The translations under genes were made by a program, and so were the position numbers. DNA of 64,000 bases. Source: Granulicella arctica (GTDB taxonomy: Bacteria > Acidobacteriota > Terriglobia > Terriglobales > Acidobacteriaceae). The stretch covers positions 1,612,001 to 1,676,000 of the forward strand of contig NZ_JAGTUT010000001.1 in assembly GCF_025685605.1 (NCBI RefSeq). Reading direction: 5' to 3'. Position 1 is the first letter of the stretch. Each line of letters opens with the position of its first letter. Below the pieces are notes generated by a model, which worked only from the letters and a program-made list of their open reading frames with translations, ran no database searches and had not been told where the DNA came from. This document shows, piece after piece, positions 61,204 to 64,000 of the stretch.

Positions 61204-62187
61204 GTGTCTTCATCCAGAAAGACCATCTTCGTCGCCATCGGTGCCAACCTCGGCATTGCCGCCGCCAAGATCGTCGGCTTCGTGGTCACCGGCTCATCTG
61301 CCATGCTTTCGGAGGCGATTCACTCCGTCGTGGACTGCGGAAACGGCGCACTCCTGCTCTTCGGCCAGCGCCAGGGATCGCGTCCTGCCGATGAGGTCCA
61401 TCCCTTCGGTCACGGCAAAGAGCTCTATTTCTGGACCCTGATCGTCGCCCTGCTCATCTTCGTACTCGGCGGCGGCATCTCCATCGTTGAAGGCATCGCC
61501 CACGTCCGCCATCCTGCTCCTTCCGAGGACGCCACGTGGGCTTACGCCATTCTGGGCGTATCCATTCTCTTCGAGAGCTACTCCCTCTATGTCAGCGTCA
61601 AGGAGTTTCGAGAAGCATCTGGCAATCGACCCCTACTCGAGGCAATCAAAGCAAGCAAAGATCCAAGCATCTTTACCGTCATCTTCGAGGACACCGCCGC
61701 CATCCTCGGCCTGCTCACAGCCTTCATAGGAATCTTCCTAAGTCACACCTTCGGCTGGCAGCAGGCTGACGGAATTGCTTCCATCATCATCGGCCTGCTC
61801 CTGATCGTCGTGGCCGTTCTGCTCATCGCAAAGTGCAAAACCCTGCTAGTGGGTGAAGGTGCCGACACCGCCACCCTTCGCCGCATCCGCCTCCTCGCAC
61901 AGGCTGACCCCGACGTCGAAAAGGTAGGCTATCCGTTCACCATGTACTTCGGCCCGCACGCGATCCTGCTCACCATGAACCTGCAATTTCGACCAGGCCT
62001 AACCGCACAGCATATCGAACAGGCAGTCCACCGCATCGAGACCGCCGTCCAGGCGGAGAATCCCGACATTCGCCACATCTACCTGGAGGTCGGTTCGATC
62101 CAGTCCGCCGCAATCCGCGATCAGCTCTTCCAGAGCTCCCAGCAGCCGATGTTCAATACTCCAGGTGATACGGAGCCGGAAACGTAA
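61204..62187 (+). CDS. Cation diffusion facilitator transporter (ZnT9-like)
   Basis: A 327-residue CDF metal exporter with six membrane helices and a C-terminal cytoplasmic domain. The first metal motif is SEAIHSVVDCGN (His-x3-Asp). The second reads FEDTAAILG, in which the usual His is replaced, as in the ZnT9-like bacterial group. The start is taken as GTG 61204, preceded by GGGAG; GTG 61189 is the longer option. Its 3' end overlaps the convergent next gene by 35 bases. Confidence 0.88.
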   Translation: MSSSRKTIFVAIGANLGIAAAKIVGFVVTGSSAMLSEAIHSVVDCGNGALLLFGQRQGSRPADEVHPFGHGKELYFWTLIVALLIFVLGGGISIVEGIAHVRHPAPSEDATWAYAILGVSILFESYSLYVSVKEFREASGNRPLLEAIKASKDPSIFTVIFEDTAAILGLLTAFIGIFLSHTFGWQQADGIASIIIGLLLIVVAVLLIAKCKTLLVGEGADTATLRRIRLLAQADPDVEKVGYPFTMYFGPHAILLTMNLQFRPGLTAQHIEQAVHRIETAVQAENPDIRHIYLEVGSIQSAAIRDQLFQSSQQPMFNTPGDTEPET

Positions 62188-62626
62188 GCGTCCCGTTCGA
62201 CCGCTCGTACCACATGAACATCTTCTTCGAACTCCCGTTCACCGTCACCGCCACGATGATCCCCGTGCCCGTCCGCTTCGAAATATCGACATGGTGTGTC
62301 TTGATTGGGCCCCAATCGCTCGCCGTCGTCCAGTCCTCGATGAATCGCTGCAGCGTGTAGTCATACTTCTGAGGGTGCTCCTGCCACTTCGGATCGTTCA
62401 TCCAGATGGCATACGCCTTCACATAATCCTTGGCCTCGAGATCGCTCATGAAGTTGCTAACGGTATGCTCCTCCGGCAGATTCTGGAAGAACCATCCATG
62501 CCCGAGAATGTAACCAGCAAGCGTCGTAATGACCAGCACAACCAGCAGCACGCCGCTCCCGATCCACAGGTTGCGCTTCCGCGTCTCGCGGCCTTCGTTG
62601 TACTCAGGAGCATTCAGCAACGTCAT
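62153..62626 (-). CDS. One-helix membrane protein of unknown function
   Basis: A 157-residue protein. A single membrane helix (IGSGVLLVVLVITTLAGYI) is followed by a periplasmic domain with a NTF2-like look (FMSDLEAKDYVKAYAIWMN ... YDYTLQRFIEDWTTASDWG). AGGAAG lies 7 bases before ATG 62626. The frame is open upstream but without support. Its end overlaps the convergent CDF gene. Confidence 0.72.
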   Translation of the reverse strand: MTLLNAPEYNEGRETRKRNLWIGSGVLLVVLVITTLAGYILGHGWFFQNLPEEHTVSNFMSDLEAKDYVKAYAIWMNDPKWQEHPQKYDYTLQRFIEDWTTASDWGPIKTHHVDISKRTGTGIIVAVTVNGSSKKMFMWYERSNGTLTFPAPYHLEY

Positions 62627-62741
62627 CGCGTTCTTCCTCTCATTACTTAGACACCGGCAACCAGCCAATCGGCTTGGCACTACCCGGCCTGCGTATCGTA
62701 CTGTCTCTAATTCGCTCTAGGCCCGTGAAGACCCTTCAGCC

Positions 62742-63242
62742 TCAGACCAACTCCCGCAGCGCCTTCAGATGGTAATCCATGTGCGCCACATAGTCCTCCA
62801 TCAGGAAACACAGCGTCACATGCCCGTCCGGAAAGACGCAGATACGCCCGAGATGTCCACGTGCCACATGCCCCATCGTCCAGGCAATATGCGCATTCAA
62901 CACCCGCCAAAGCTCCAGGATCTGCACCCATTCCTTCTCCGCGTAGTGCTGCGCCCGCACCCACTCATCCTGCTCATAGTTCAGCGACCGAACCTCCGGC
63001 TCCACATCGAGAACAGTATCGAGCCGAACAATCCGCTGCAGGTTGTTCACCGCCGAATCGATCAGGTGCCCGATAACCTCCTTCGCGCACCACTTTCCTT
63101 CCGACGGAGCTTCGCCCGCTCGCTTGCCTGAAACCTGTTCAAGCCAAGGCATCGCTGCTCCTACAACCTCGGACAACCGCATCCCCAACGCAACAGGATC
63201 AAGCTCCGCCAGCGCCGTCTCGTCCGCATACTTCGTGCTCAT
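62742..63242 (-). CDS. DinB-family protein
   Basis: A 166-residue four-helix-bundle protein of the DinB/YfiT-like group. The metal-binding histidines are visible in KEVIGHLIDSAVNN and YVAHMDYHLKAL. Such proteins are putative thiol-dependent or metal-dependent transferases. The start overlaps the end of the YraN gene by 4 bases, so the two form one unit. Confidence 0.85.
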   Translation of the reverse strand: MSTKYADETALAELDPVALGMRLSEVVGAAMPWLEQVSGKRAGEAPSEGKWCAKEVIGHLIDSAVNNLQRIVRLDTVLDVEPEVRSLNYEQDEWVRAQHYAEKEWVQILELWRVLNAHIAWTMGHVARGHLGRICVFPDGHVTLCFLMEDYVAHMDYHLKALRELV

Positions 63243-63727
63243 TGCCGTCCTCCCTGCAAATCAAATGCTCCTTGAAATATCTCAAAGTCGGTGCCACCCT
63301 TCAGCAGATATACCGAAACCACATCGAACCGCACCGGGACTATGCGCCGCTTCTCCTCAGGGAACGCTCGCAGATACGTTCGTGCCAAACCACGCAGCAT
63401 CCGTTCCTTGTCCCGGTCCACAGCCGACTCCGCCGGATTCAGATCCCGTACTGACCGTGTCTTCACCTCGATAAAGCAAAGCCAGTCGCCATCCCAGCCA
63501 ATCAGATCGACATCCCCACGCATCTTCGCGCTCGTCCATCGGGTCGCCACAATCGTATAGTTAAGCCGTCGCAGATGGAACAGCGCTGCCCGCTCGCCAC
63601 GCAATCCCGTCGCAAGATTCGCAGCGAGCGGAGGACCACGCCGTACCCGCGCAGCCATACCGTGCATCCGTTCGAGGCTCCACTCCTGCACATCGATCCA
63701 TCCGCGCGCTATCGCTAAACTTGCCAT
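63239..63727 (-). CDS. YraN-family (UPF0102) nuclease-like protein
   Basis: A 162-residue protein with the UPF0102 endonuclease-like core: LRGERAALFHLRRLNYTIVATRW, GDVDLIGWDGDWLCFIEVKTRS (the D-x(n)-E-x-K nuclease motif). The N-terminal 40 residues are an extension. The role is unknown, though a Holliday-junction-resolvase-like fold is expected. It is followed by the DinB gene. Confidence 0.88.
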   Translation of the reverse strand: MASLAIARGWIDVQEWSLERMHGMAARVRRGPPLAANLATGLRGERAALFHLRRLNYTIVATRWTSAKMRGDVDLIGWDGDWLCFIEVKTRSVRDLNPAESAVDRDKERMLRGLARTYLRAFPEEKRRIVPVRFDVVSVYLLKGGTDFEIFQGAFDLQGGRQ

Positions 63728-63748
63728 GAGCCCACAGTATAGCGACCG

Positions 63749-64000
63749 CTACCGGTCAACCTTGAAGCGATACGTAAACTGCAGATACGCCAGCGTCAGC
63801 GGAGCGCCATGCGCCGAACTGGTCATCACCGCACCCGGGAAGAAATGCCCAACACCCACATTGGTCACGAACGACTTGCGAAAGATGTACTTCGCTGACG
63901 CGTCAAACTCCGTCCCGATCCCGTCATGAGTAAACCCGCCCGTCGGCGCCTTGAAGAGGATCGAGCCCGGTCCCGTGTACACCCCATCGTTCACCGAGGC
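63749..64000 (-). CDS. Alginate-export-type outer-membrane protein, C-terminal end only
   Basis: The frame is open to the right edge of the window, so only the last 83 residues are seen. They match the C-terminus of alginate export family porins (TGPGSILFKAPTGGFTHDGIG, KYIFRKSFVTNVGVGHFFPG, LAYLQFTYRF). The final strand of a beta-barrel is visible. The gene begins outside the window. Confidence 0.7.
   Translation of the reverse strand, partial: ASVNDGVYTGPGSILFKAPTGGFTHDGIGTEFDASAKYIFRKSFVTNVGVGHFFPGAVMTSSAHGAPLTLAYLQFTYRFKVDR

Overview
This window looks like chromosomal DNA of a soil acidobacterium of the Granulicella / Terriglobus / Edaphobacter kind. The assignment rests on gene content: three very large Oar-type TonB-dependent receptors that start with a carboxypeptidase-regulatory-like domain, many exported glycoside hydrolases and peptidases, a bactofilin, a split M16 peptidase pair, and short intergenic repeats of the 'TCATCCTGAGCGAAGTCGAA' type. 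The DNA is GC-rich with short intergenic gaps. No rRNA, insertion sequence, prophage or CRISPR array was seen. One tRNA is present.

Layout. 0-18 kb is a carbohydrate and peptide scavenging region: the end of an Oar-type receptor; an L-fuconate dehydratase with a divergent short-chain dehydrogenase and IclR regulator (an L-fucose-type catabolic unit), followed by a GH36 alpha-galactosidase; a receptor/M28-peptidase operon; a Tat-exported glucoamylase-like (GH144-like) enzyme; and a third Oar-type receptor. 18.5-33.6 kb is mostly housekeeping and envelope genes: GYF_2/DUF2752 membrane proteins, a bactofilin, FmdE-like protein, a YeiH-type transporter with an upstream polycysteine leader ORF and a small membrane protein, an M16 peptidase pair, cysteine synthase, gatCA and a DciA-like gene. 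33.6-55.8 kb is an exopolysaccharide/O-antigen locus: polyprenyl-phosphate sugar transferase, dTDP-L-rhamnose genes rfbBADC, a GmhB-like phosphatase, several glycosyltransferases, a radical SAM protein, Wzy-, Wzz- and Wzx-type proteins, two methyltransferases, a Wza-type export protein and a Wzi-type outer-membrane protein. 55.8-64 kb carries a GH13 enzyme, a Bax inhibitor-1 protein, tRNA(CAT), a GH2 enzyme, a CDF transporter, a DinB protein, a YraN protein and the end of an alginate-export-type outer-membrane protein.

How it fits together. Oar-type receptors probably bring glycans and peptides across the outer membrane, the exported GH36, GH144-like, GH2 and M28 enzymes trim them, and the fucose unit breaks down a released deoxysugar. 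The EPS locus assembles a rhamnose-containing polymer by a Wzx/Wzy route and exports it through Wza/Wzi.

The most interesting feature is at 22.7-24.2 kb. A 20-residue ORF ending in Cys-Cys-Cys-Arg-stop sits ahead of an unrecognised 37-residue one-helix membrane protein and a YeiH-type (putative sulfate exporter) transporter. This looks like a cysteine-responsive leader-peptide control of a two-component sulfur transporter. Other points for a second look are an apparent -1 frameshift in the 5' end of the wzz-type gene, a GH13 enzyme that has lost the histidines of its active-site motifs, a folded RNA with a terminator ahead of the GH144-like gene, and a structured non-coding stretch near 30.7 kb.
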